A DNA stretch of 64,000 nt. Source: Pseudoalteromonas sp. MSK9-3. GTDB lineage: Bacteria; Pseudomonadota; Gammaproteobacteria; Enterobacterales; Alteromonadaceae. Shown here piece by piece: positions 27,295 through 35,825 of the stretch (the stretch's first letter is position 1; each line of letters begins with the position of its first letter). Below the pieces are notes generated by a model. That model did no database searches, was not told the origin of the DNA, and worked only from the letters and a program-made list of their open reading frames with translations. The translations under genes and the position numbers were made by a program. The DNA is taken from assembly GCF_003590335.1 (NCBI RefSeq), contig NZ_MIET01000070.1, positions 62,001-126,000 on the forward strand, in the 5' to 3' direction.

Positions 27295-28551
27295 TTAGGC
27301 ATCTTGGGTTGCGGCAAGTGGTGAACGATGACCTGCACGAATAGCAGGGATCAGAGTAACAATAATGGTCAGTAGGAAGACAAACAGCACACTTAATGTC
27401 AGCTTGCTGGTATCAAGAATGGAGTAGAATTTCTCAGGTAACAATACACCTCCCGCTTCCATGGCTGTGCCAAAGACCTCTTTAAAATTGAGACCTTCAG
27501 TTGCGAAGTGATAATGACCCCACAGGCCAAGCGCAAGCCCTATAGAGAGTGAAAAAGCGCTGAGATAAACCGCTTCTAATAACACGACCTTAGAGACCGT
27601 GCTGGCACGAGAACCTAAAGCTATCATCATGCCAAATTCTTTTTGGCGTCTGAAAGTAGACATCAATACGGTATTAAGGATCCCAACAGCAACTACCACA
27701 TAGACGATTAACATCAGCAAGTACATGCCAGCGGCATCAAGGGTGACCGCAGAATAAAGCTCTGGAGCGGCTGTTTGCCAAGGTTGCACATCATAGGTAC
27801 TAAAAGTAGTTTTTAGCTGTTGTGTTGTGACGGCCAACGTTTCTGGGTTTGCTTGACTGTACAATGCAATTTGACTGGCATAATTTGGCACTTCTAACAG
27901 GGTTTGTAACGATATTAAGGGCACTTCAGCCCAAAAGGTGTCTAGCTCATGTAGACCCGTCTTAAAGATGCCAGCAACCATAAATGCAGAGCGCGCAAGA
28001 TCGGCACCACTGGCCGGTTTTGCTGTGATGGTCACGGTGTCACCAATACGCACTTCCAAGTTTTTTGCCAATGTTTCACCAATGACGATACCGCTGAGTC
28101 GCTGCATATGTTGGTCATTGGTGAACTGAGCCAGTGTTTTCCCTGCAATAATGGCTTTTTGATCTGCGATTGCAGATACTTGGCTTTCTTTGTTTGGTTG
28201 TACGCCTGAAATAGTAAGCGCTACACCATGTCGTCCTGCTTGAATTAAGGCATCTACCCGTAATCGTGTCACGGCAGTGAGCGTGGGATGCTGCTGTTTT
28301 ATTTGCGCAATTAATTGCTCTGGTTCTGCGATTAAATGCTGTAAAGCAGGGTCGTCACTGTAAGAGTCATGTTGCACAATAATATGACCTAGACCCATTC
28401 TTACACCGATATCAATCATGGCTTTGTGTCCACCATCGGACAGGCCCATAAACAAAATCATCATGCTAAATGCGAATACAATGATCACCGAAGTGAGGGA
28501 TGAACGTCGTTTATTTCTTAACAAATTTCGTAATGCGAGCTTGTGGATCAT
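27295..28551 (-). CDS. FtsX/LolC-type ABC permease (second)
   Basis: 418 residues: an N-terminal membrane helix (SSLTSVIIVFAFSMMILFMG), a periplasmic MacB-like domain (about 45-270), then three C-terminal helices (MYLLMLIVYVVVAVGILNTV, LLEAVYLSAFSLSIGLALGL, LTLSVLFVFLLTIIVTLIPA). This four-helix layout is typical of LolC/LolE/MacB-type subunits. It overlaps the other permease by 4 bases (ATGA), indicating a heterodimer made at fixed ratio. Confidence 0.9.
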   Translation of the reverse strand: MIHKLALRNLLRNKRRSSLTSVIIVFAFSMMILFMGLSDGGHKAMIDIGVRMGLGHIIVQHDSYSDDPALQHLIAEPEQLIAQIKQQHPTLTAVTRLRVDALIQAGRHGVALTISGVQPNKESQVSAIADQKAIIAGKTLAQFTNDQHMQRLSGIVIGETLAKNLEVRIGDTVTITAKPASGADLARSAFMVAGIFKTGLHELDTFWAEVPLISLQTLLEVPNYASQIALYSQANPETLAVTTQQLKTTFSTYDVQPWQTAAPELYSAVTLDAAGMYLLMLIVYVVVAVGILNTVLMSTFRRQKEFGMMIALGSRASTVSKVVLLEAVYLSAFSLSIGLALGLWGHYHFATEGLNFKEVFGTAMEAGGVLLPEKFYSILDTSKLTLSVLFVFLLTIIVTLIPAIRAGHRSPLAATQDA

Positions 28552-29957
28552 GCGCTTCTCATTCCTTGTGCTGGGATTAGTCGAGCCGCTGACAGAGCAG
28601 GGTATAAGGCGGCTAGTAATGCAATGATGAACATCACGACAACTGGTGTGAGTAAATTATCTAGTGTGAGTTTTGCTTTAAGTGCGCTGGTCATGCCAAC
28701 ACCTGCAAGGCTAAACTCACCAAACTGGCTGATATCCCAGCCGTACTGTTGTAAATAACTCCCCAATGCGATCCCCATGATCAGGCCTGCAATGGATGCG
28801 ACAAAAGTCAACATGAGGGTTTCTACCGTGACCAGCCAGACCACATTGTTGCCCTTTAAGCCCAGTGCTTTAAGAAGACAAAGCTCTTTGCGACGTTCCA
28901 TCACACTGACCAGCATTGCGTTCATCACACCAACTCCCGCAATAAGGAAAATGATAAATACTAAGGTGCCCATCAATGCTTGGTTTGATTGTATTAATGC
29001 CAGAATGTCTGGTCGCAATTGAGACCAAGTTTGTACGCTAAGTTCTTGCTTTTGCGCTGATATAGTGTCAGATACAGCATCTCTGAGCAGCGAGACATTC
29101 GCTAAGTCTTGGGTTTTAATCGCAATCTCGTGACTTTGATCAGGTAGCTGCAATAGCTTTTGCAGATCTTGTAGGTGAAATACAATGCGAGTTCGGTCTA
29201 TTAAGTCGGTGCCTTGGCGGCTGGTGCCAGCCACTTCAAGCTGTAATGACTGCTGTGCCCCTAACGAGGTTTCATACAGAAGTGTTACGATATCACCGAC
29301 ATCAGCCTGGAGGTTTTTAGCGAGCTTCACACCTAAAATAACTTTAGGGGGGACATCTGGTAATGGCGCCAGGGTATCAATGAGTTGATTGGTTTGCTGC
29401 TGTGTTGAGGTATTGTCTAAAAATAGCCCATCCAGTTCAGCAAACGCCTCCGCTACTGCTTGCGCGGTAAGTTGCTCATCCAGTCGTTTTTGTTCATCGT
29501 TCAATGCTTGGCCGAGCGGCCATGGCGTTGGGTTGCTCAAAAATGTGCCACTGGTCATTTGCTCTGCTAATGTTGTGACGTTTTTTTCATGTTCAGGTTC
29601 TACGCCAAATAAGCTGACACCAACCGATTTGTTTTCTTTACTCAAATAACCAAAGCTGTATATGCGAGCCGCAGCGGCACTAATTTGCGTGTTTTGGCGC
29701 ACGCTTTGTAATAATTCAGCATTATTGGTAATGGTTTGTTGTAACTGACGTTTGGCCAAGTAATCTTTTTGGTGGATTTGCATATGACCCACTTGCCCAG
29801 CCGTGGTGCCGGTGATCAAGTCGTGGCTTAACCCATCCATGATGGCCAACGTGGTAATACAAAAGCCAATTCCAAGGGTAATACCAAGCGCTGTTACGGT
29901 GCTTCTTTTTCTATTTCGGAGCAAATTACGCCACGCGAGTCTGATAAATAGTCCCAT
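28548..29957 (-). CDS. FtsX/LolE-type ABC permease (first)
   Basis: 469 residues with the same plan as its partner: N-terminal helix (RSTVTALGITLGIGFCITTL), a large extracytoplasmic domain (about 45-330), and C-terminal helices (LMGTLVFIIFLIAGVGVMNA, LMLTFVASIAGLIMGIAL, LLTPVVVMFIIALLAALYPA). The conserved cytoplasmic loop ERRKELCLLKALGLKG is the mechanotransmission-type loop contacting the ATPase. It follows the LolA-like gene by 9 bases. Together the three ABC genes look like a LolCDE-like unit recruited into a natural-product cluster. Confidence 0.9.
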   Translation of the reverse strand: MGLFIRLAWRNLLRNRKRSTVTALGITLGIGFCITTLAIMDGLSHDLITGTTAGQVGHMQIHQKDYLAKRQLQQTITNNAELLQSVRQNTQISAAAARIYSFGYLSKENKSVGVSLFGVEPEHEKNVTTLAEQMTSGTFLSNPTPWPLGQALNDEQKRLDEQLTAQAVAEAFAELDGLFLDNTSTQQQTNQLIDTLAPLPDVPPKVILGVKLAKNLQADVGDIVTLLYETSLGAQQSLQLEVAGTSRQGTDLIDRTRIVFHLQDLQKLLQLPDQSHEIAIKTQDLANVSLLRDAVSDTISAQKQELSVQTWSQLRPDILALIQSNQALMGTLVFIIFLIAGVGVMNAMLVSVMERRKELCLLKALGLKGNNVVWLVTVETLMLTFVASIAGLIMGIALGSYLQQYGWDISQFGEFSLAGVGMTSALKAKLTLDNLLTPVVVMFIIALLAALYPALSAARLIPAQGMRSA

Positions 29958-29966
29958 TTTATTTCC

Positions 29967-30728
29967 TTACAAAAATGCTTGTTCAGAGAACTTGCTGGCT
30001 GCAAGGTCGGTGTTAAATTTTATTTTTTGATAATGCATACGTGTGTATTCATCTGGTTTGTCAGTGACGCGCATTTCCATCATGGTCGGCACTTTCATCC
30101 CATCCATATTTTTAATATCTGAATAAGTAAGTGTACGTTCTGGTTTCGGGTCGTCTTTGCGGCGAAAGTAGGTGACTTGCTCTGGGTAGACTCGGCCTTC
30201 TTCGATATAAAGCGTATATAGGACTTTGCCCCACACGACCGGTGCAGAAGGCAGCGGTGTAAGCTCTACAAGGTGGTAATTACGAGTGTCTTTGTCCCAT
30301 GCTTTTTGTGCACTATAGGCATAATGTTGCGCAAGATCTGTTTCGCGCATTAAATCATCATTACTGAAATGGCTGCCCATCCAGCTTGAAGCAAGCATTG
30401 AACTGCTCATGACTGTGGTGCGTTTATTTCGAGGCTCAAAAAATGAAATTCGCTCATCGACTTTTAAAGTCATATTGCCACGCCATAAAGCTGGTCCCAG
30501 CATGCGTACCATCACTTTTTGCGCTTCATCACGGTCATCGGTGAGTACCAGTAGGGTAAAATCTCTTTGGTATTCAGCCTTGTTTATGTTCATTTTTAGG
30601 ACCGATGCGGAGGTTTGCGCCCGTAAAATACGTTCCGCACTGTCTATCCATTTACCGAGTGGTAAATCTGTCTTTGCTGCACTAACAAATGAGGCAAAGC
30701 AAAGGAAAAGAAAAGCAAGTTGTTTCAT
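29967..30728 (-). CDS. LolA-like outer-membrane lipoprotein-sorting family protein
   Basis: 253 residues with a signal peptide (MKQLAFLFLCFASFVSA). The body matches the LolA-like family (half-barrel hydrophobic-ligand carriers): DFTLLVLTDDRDEAQKVMVR, GPALWRGNMTLKVDERISFF, SSSMLASSWMGSHFSNDDLM and MKVPTMMEMRVTDKPDEYTR. Such proteins often sit next to RND or FtsX-type exporters and are thought to ferry hydrophobic cargo across the periplasm. Here it is followed by two FtsX permeases, an ATPase and a barrel protein, a natural set for moving a hydrophobic alkyl-bipyrrole. Cargo is inferred. Confidence 0.82.
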   Translation of the reverse strand: MKQLAFLFLCFASFVSAAKTDLPLGKWIDSAERILRAQTSASVLKMNINKAEYQRDFTLLVLTDDRDEAQKVMVRMLGPALWRGNMTLKVDERISFFEPRNKRTTVMSSSMLASSWMGSHFSNDDLMRETDLAQHYAYSAQKAWDKDTRNYHLVELTPLPSAPVVWGKVLYTLYIEEGRVYPEQVTYFRRKDDPKPERTLTYSDIKNMDGMKVPTMMEMRVTDKPDEYTRMHYQKIKFNTDLAASKFSEQAFL

Positions 30729-30738
30729 AATGGTCCTT

Positions 30739-31824
30739 TTAGTGTTGTTTTAATATGCGCGGTAATGCTGCGCGATATCTAAATTGGGCGATAAATTCTG
30801 GGTCTGCATCACTTTTGCCAACGCGAGCGATAAACAGAGGGTGATGCTCTTCGCCTAACTGCTCGTGTAATGCTGCCTTGGCTTCTGGGTGTTGCAATAG
30901 AACACTCAGAGGATGAATCGCAAGGTCTTGTGCCGTGGCTTGAAGCCACATTTCAATCATTTTTTGGCCTGCACATAACCAATCAAAGGTGCTTTGTGTG
31001 CTTTTTTGGCACAGACAAATTATCTGGCTGCTTTGGGCAGTAAGCTGGCTCAATACCTGTGCCATGCTATCTGCAACACCCAGTTTAGCGAGCACTCTCA
31101 TTGATAAAGGGTTTAGCAACAACTGGTGTGCTCTGCGCTTAATTAATGACATAGGCCCCATTAGTTGTTGGATGTTAAAGCCTCGCTCTGCCTCTTTATT
31201 GGGTGTTTTAGAAAAATCAATAAATGCGTAGGTTTCTCGCCATGCTTTGGCATGTTTAAAGTCTTGGCTGGCAAAACGCGCCACTAACTCAGCCGTTTTT
31301 AGGTGTTTATCACCTTCTATACTTTGCCATTCAATGTTCGGGCTATGCCAAAGCACCGTAGACAAAATACGGTCATGAACCGCCAATTTTTTGTTTCCAG
31401 TGAGCGCACCTCGATAGGTGTAACGTTGCTCTAACAGCGATTTAATTTGATTAAACCGAGCGTGGTTTATACGCTCAGGGTGGTATGTTAGTTGTGCTTC
31501 TAATATATAAGGATGCTCACAAGTTGCATTGTTTGTGCCTGCCGTAATAGGGCTCGATACCACGCATGTGATCCCCGTGGCCTCAAGCAGGTTTATCAAT
31601 ACGGCACTGAACCCGGCAAGACTCATCCACATTTCATTCTGTAATGCTGGCAGTGCGTTAATAATATTGTCTGGGTCAAACCCAATTTGTAAACGCCCAT
31701 CGAATGGCACGCTTTGCGCGTACCATTGCACCTGCCATGGTTGACAGTTGTGAGATGACGGTACGAGTTTCGCTAACTCAATACACTCAGCAACCAGATC
31801 AGCTAGCGGCTTGCAAGACGTCAT
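30739..31824 (-). CDS. PigM-like nitroreductase-fold oxidoreductase
   Basis: 361 residues from the ATG at 31824, preferred because an AGGAG site lies about 10 bases upstream; an in-frame ATG at 31857 lacks one. It overlaps the end of tamH by 26 bases. The N-terminal ADLVAECIELAKLVPSSHNC plus QPWQVQWY is the nitroreductase flavin-binding signature, with a second half near QSTFDWLCAGQKMIEMWLQA. PigM, of similar size, oxidises the hydroxy-bipyrrole methanol (HBM) to the aldehyde (HBC) in the MBC branch. Immediately following tamH, it would be tamI by order. Confidence 0.8.
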   Translation of the reverse strand: MTSCKPLADLVAECIELAKLVPSSHNCQPWQVQWYAQSVPFDGRLQIGFDPDNIINALPALQNEMWMSLAGFSAVLINLLEATGITCVVSSPITAGTNNATCEHPYILEAQLTYHPERINHARFNQIKSLLEQRYTYRGALTGNKKLAVHDRILSTVLWHSPNIEWQSIEGDKHLKTAELVARFASQDFKHAKAWRETYAFIDFSKTPNKEAERGFNIQQLMGPMSLIKRRAHQLLLNPLSMRVLAKLGVADSMAQVLSQLTAQSSQIICLCQKSTQSTFDWLCAGQKMIEMWLQATAQDLAIHPLSVLLQHPEAKAALHEQLGEEHHPLFIARVGKSDADPEFIAQFRYRAALPRILKQH

Positions 31825-34624
31825 TTTGCGGTTTCTCCTGATCCAGTTCAAAGCCATGAATTGCTGCTAATGCTTGTACTTGCTCAACTTGAGAGCAGGT
31901 TAATGCACCCATACTAAAATGACTAAAGGTGCCCGCTAAGCCCAGTAACATGGTTTCGCCACAACAGGCATAAACCTGTCCACTGGGCAGCAACATACCT
32001 GGTAGGGTAAAGTTTGGATTATGAGATAAGTTCACCACGCCACCGCGGATCAACTTGACATTCGGGCGAGTTAAAACAATGTCTTCTGGGACATCCTTTG
32101 GTACTGCTACATCACTTATCAGCACTGGTTTGTGTTGTGCGATATAGTTGGGCGTAAACACCGTTGTTGGACTGCTGGTATTACTGACAATGACATCGGC
32201 TGTTTTACAGGTTTCAAATTGTTCACTAACCACGAGCAATTGTCGGGCAAGTAAAATACTCTTGAGCTCCCTGATCAGGACATGCGGTTCTTCTGAGCCC
32301 AAGCGAGGTGCAAGCCAGTCACGGCATACCTTTAGAAGCTGACCGCCAGTTTGCTGCTGATCAACCGCTTGATATAAATTCTCACAAATAATGTCCAAAG
32401 TCTTATTCATGTTACTGGTGCTGCCTGCACGGGTAATGAGTAACAATGACTGGCAGTACTTGGCAAGTACTGCACTGTGAACTTGACCTATGTTGCCAGC
32501 GGCTCCACAGACAGCAATTGTCGCTTTTGACAGTTCAATACCATGGCGCTCAGCGCTACTTAAAATAGTGTTAATACTGGCTGCTACGGTTAACGCATTC
32601 CCCGATGTTGCAGCAGGTGTATTAAACGTAAAATCACAGCAGTTATTGGTGACAATAGAGGTATAACCTCCGAACCCAACTAATTTACAGCCTTCTTCTC
32701 TGGCCAGTCGATACGCTTCATGCACTTGTGAGCGAATAATTTTCGCCTGATTAAAGCGTCTGTCGGCTTCAATACTTTCGGCATCCATCTGAATACCAAA
32801 TAAGACCAATTCAATTTGTTTACCGGTACTTGATGTAACGAGTCTGCGTGCCAAAATACTGGGCAGTGTGACGGGCAATATATGTTGATTAAGCTCTTCT
32901 TGCTCATACTCATCAAACACTTCCCAACCAGGGTCTATCTCGTTAAGGCTATCTTGGTCGATAAGATGACTAATAAAGGCGACTTTATCTACCCCTGTTG
33001 CTATTGGCTCGTCACGTTGAGGATGATTCATTATTTTGCTAAATGGCGTCAATGCCAGTTCACTGTGAATTAAATGTGAAAGCAGGGGGGCTACTTGGTG
33101 GCTTCTAATTAAATCAAAGGCCTGTCGAAAAGCGTCTACTACTTTGATTATTTGGGCACTATCAAAATACCCTGAGGGCTGCATTCTTAATACTTTACGT
33201 TTACCTAAAGAAGGCAGCACGCGAATATGGTGTTTGTGCAGTAAATACCCTGCAATGGCCATAGAAAGTACATTTTCACAGTCTAAATTAGAGATGGTGG
33301 CACTGGGGTGATCGGCAAATGACGCAAGCTCAATTCCAAGCATGCAACCTTTGCCTCGTACTTGGGTGATCATATCAGGGTAGTCTTGAGCTAACTGATT
33401 AAACGCGCTGAGAAAATGTTCGCCAAGTTGCATTGTTTTGAGTTTTATGTCGTCACGTTCAAGTAGCGCTAAGGTTTTTAATGCTACGGCACTGCTTAAG
33501 TCATCATCAGAAAACGTTGTGCTATGTAGCATACTGAATTCGTTGTGATAGCGACCTTTCTCGACAGCAAGAGCCGATATTTTACACAGGCCACCGCCAA
33601 GTGATTTAGCGAGCGTAATGTAGTCGTTGGGGGTGTCATTGGCGACACTTTCTAAAAATGCACCCGTACGGCCTAAGCCACACTGGATCTCATCGGCAAT
33701 GATCGCCGTGCTTGGGTATTGTGCTTTAATATGGCGCAGCAATGCATTATGTGAAGCTGAAAGCGGAACGACGCCACCTTCCCCTTGAATTGGCTCGTAG
33801 ATCACTGCGGCTAATTGATTAATGGGCTTTTTAACCAGTCGCAGCGGCGAAAATTCGATATACCAATAATGGCTTTGCCAAGTATCTATTTTGGTTGTAA
33901 ATTCATCGGCATCATCAATGAAAGTGGCGTCAGGGTTATTGGCTATGAAAGGTAAGCGAGCATCACGGTTATAAGTTGTGGCTAAACTGCCCCGTGTTTT
34001 GCCGTGAAATGCACCTTTGAAAGCCGCGACTTTACTCGGTAGATTAAAAGCATGCTGATTACGAAACTCAATGGCAGACTTTAGTTCATCTAGGGTTTCG
34101 ATAGGCTCTTGTTCAAGTAAACGTTCACATTCACAAAAGAAGTCATCGCTCAACTCGATGTGATTAGTTGCCAAGCGTACCTGAAACTCTCGCCAGTTCT
34201 GCGCGCAGCTTTTTTGTGCATCATTGATACGTTGATAGTATTCGTATTGTGCATGTTTTAAGGCCGCTTCGACGGCTTCCGTTCCAGTATTTAACAACAC
34301 TATTTGATACTGCTTTTGCGTCTCTGAATAAAGCTTATCAGCCAATACAGTACGCAATTGCTGCGCCATGGGGCGCTGTGCGCCTTGCACCCACATTGGG
34401 CGGTCTGCACTGAGCAGTTGCTGCATAGTTTGCACAAGTTCAGGGTGGTTGTGGCCAAGCAACGTACTGCCAAAGCCACCAACTAAGTCGATAACATCGT
34501 GTTGCTGTTCATCTTTTTGCCACGTCAGCATATCGCCTTTGGCTTTTGAAAACTCTACCAGTAACCCGGCGCTGTCTAGTAACGCTTCACGGCTTAATAT
34601 TTCTTGTCCGATTCGAATTTGCAT
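31799..34624 (-). CDS. tamH: TamH: class III aminotransferase fused to an acyl-ACP-reductase-like domain
   Basis: 941 residues. Residues about 30-500 are a class III PLP aminotransferase (IDLVGGFGSTLLGHNHPELV, FKGAFHGKTRGSLATTYN, IIADEIQCGLGRTG, and the PLP Lys in YITLAKSLGGGLCK). Residues about 590-920 resemble cyanobacterial long-chain acyl-ACP reductase: VGFGGYTSIVTNNCCDF, TSGNALTVAASINTI, the NAD(P)H Rossmann turn AVCGAAGNIGQVHSA, GGVVNL, and a catalytic-type Cys887 in VYACCGETMLLGL. The expected reaction is reduction of an acyl thioester to the aldehyde, then transamination to the long-chain amine used by TamQ. The domain order is opposite to that I recall for PigE. Confidence 0.88.
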   Translation of the reverse strand: MQIRIGQEILSREALLDSAGLLVEFSKAKGDMLTWQKDEQQHDVIDLVGGFGSTLLGHNHPELVQTMQQLLSADRPMWVQGAQRPMAQQLRTVLADKLYSETQKQYQIVLLNTGTEAVEAALKHAQYEYYQRINDAQKSCAQNWREFQVRLATNHIELSDDFFCECERLLEQEPIETLDELKSAIEFRNQHAFNLPSKVAAFKGAFHGKTRGSLATTYNRDARLPFIANNPDATFIDDADEFTTKIDTWQSHYWYIEFSPLRLVKKPINQLAAVIYEPIQGEGGVVPLSASHNALLRHIKAQYPSTAIIADEIQCGLGRTGAFLESVANDTPNDYITLAKSLGGGLCKISALAVEKGRYHNEFSMLHSTTFSDDDLSSAVALKTLALLERDDIKLKTMQLGEHFLSAFNQLAQDYPDMITQVRGKGCMLGIELASFADHPSATISNLDCENVLSMAIAGYLLHKHHIRVLPSLGKRKVLRMQPSGYFDSAQIIKVVDAFRQAFDLIRSHQVAPLLSHLIHSELALTPFSKIMNHPQRDEPIATGVDKVAFISHLIDQDSLNEIDPGWEVFDEYEQEELNQHILPVTLPSILARRLVTSSTGKQIELVLFGIQMDAESIEADRRFNQAKIIRSQVHEAYRLAREEGCKLVGFGGYTSIVTNNCCDFTFNTPAATSGNALTVAASINTILSSAERHGIELSKATIAVCGAAGNIGQVHSAVLAKYCQSLLLITRAGSTSNMNKTLDIICENLYQAVDQQQTGGQLLKVCRDWLAPRLGSEEPHVLIRELKSILLARQLLVVSEQFETCKTADVIVSNTSSPTTVFTPNYIAQHKPVLISDVAVPKDVPEDIVLTRPNVKLIRGGVVNLSHNPNFTLPGMLLPSGQVYACCGETMLLGLAGTFSHFSMGALTCSQVEQVQALAAIHGFELDQEKPQNDVLQAAS

Positions 34625-34635
34625 AACTTATATCC

Positions 34636-35802
34636 TTAAATCCACTGAGCTTTTAAGCGTTTAATAAGCGCTGTACTGATATTGTTTTTAAGCACATTAG
34701 AGGTGCCAGAGAAAATGGCGCTGGGCATGGCGTCTCGCAGCATGCGTTCTATATCACCGCTGATCACGCCTTGCGCACCATGCAATTGCACGGCGGTTTG
34801 ACCGTTGCTAATTGCAGCGTTTGAAATAGAAATTTTGGCTAAGCTACTGGCAACCCCAGACATGTCGCCTTTATCAAGTGACCACGCGGCTTTGTATAAA
34901 AGTAGGCGGCCAGTCTCATAGTTTAAATACATGTCGCACAATTGATGTTGCACGGCTTGATAACTGGATAATGGCGCATCAAATTGCTGGCGTTCGCTTA
35001 CGTAATGTGCGGTTTTTTGTAATTGTCGTTTCATTTGTCCAAGGTACAGCGCAAATAAGCAAACACGTTCCCATTCCATTGAAACTTGAAAGATGGGCGC
35101 ACCAGCGCCTAGGCGACCAATTAGCGCGTCTTCAGGGACTTGACAGTCATTAAAACGAATGTCACCCATGGCTGTGGTACGCAGCCCAGATTTGCTGTGT
35201 GGTGCTTTCGCTAATGAAACACCATATTCATGTGAATGCAGAATAAAAGTGGAGTAATCGAAGTAATTACCTCGGTCTTCTGTTCTCAGATGTACAACGA
35301 TGAAATCTGCAACCGGTGCATTAGTGATATAGTCTTTATGGCCGTTAAGCACGAATCCGTCTTCGCTCTTTTGTGCGTTAGTGGTCATGGCATAGATGTC
35401 TGACCCTGCTTGTGGCTCGGTAATGGCATGTGTACCAATCCACGCTTCATTGGTAATTTTGGGTAACCACTGGGCTTGCTGTTCTGAGGAGGCAAAGGCG
35501 CGAATAGGATGGATGCAAGCACATAAATGGGCCGATAATGCAAAAATTAGCCCTGAATCTTCACAGTGCTCTGCCAATGACTCAATGCCCGCCGTTAGCT
35601 CAAGGGCATTAAGATCATCGCCTTTCATGCTTTTAGGTAGCAACCATTTCCCCACGCCTTGGTTAATAAGTTGTCTAAATAGAGGTTTTGAAAATGTGCC
35701 AGCTAAGTCGCGCTGCACAACATCATCTAAGTCGAGCTTTTGTGCTATCTGCTTTGCTTGATCGGCTATACGTTGTTGTTTTTCGGTAAAATCAAAATTC
35801 AT
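34636..35802 (-). CDS. tamG: PigA-like L-prolyl-carrier dehydrogenase
   Basis: 388 residues, the size of PigA/RedW flavoproteins. Acyl-CoA dehydrogenase blocks: GTHAITEPQAGSDIYAMTT (FAD/substrate loop), FVLNGHKDYITNAPVADFIV, GLRTTAMGDIRFNDCQVPED and AVQLHGAQGVISGDIERMLR. In the prodigiosin and tambjamine pathways this enzyme oxidises prolyl-carrier protein by four electrons to pyrrolyl-carrier protein. The carrier (TamB) and the prolyl ligase (TamE) are encoded nearby. It starts 23 bases after the ketosynthase gene. Confidence 0.88.
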   Translation of the reverse strand: MNFDFTEKQQRIADQAKQIAQKLDLDDVVQRDLAGTFSKPLFRQLINQGVGKWLLPKSMKGDDLNALELTAGIESLAEHCEDSGLIFALSAHLCACIHPIRAFASSEQQAQWLPKITNEAWIGTHAITEPQAGSDIYAMTTNAQKSEDGFVLNGHKDYITNAPVADFIVVHLRTEDRGNYFDYSTFILHSHEYGVSLAKAPHSKSGLRTTAMGDIRFNDCQVPEDALIGRLGAGAPIFQVSMEWERVCLFALYLGQMKRQLQKTAHYVSERQQFDAPLSSYQAVQHQLCDMYLNYETGRLLLYKAAWSLDKGDMSGVASSLAKISISNAAISNGQTAVQLHGAQGVISGDIERMLRDAMPSAIFSGTSNVLKNNISTALIKRLKAQWI

Positions 35803-35825
35803 AATTATTTCCTTGCGCTTTACTT

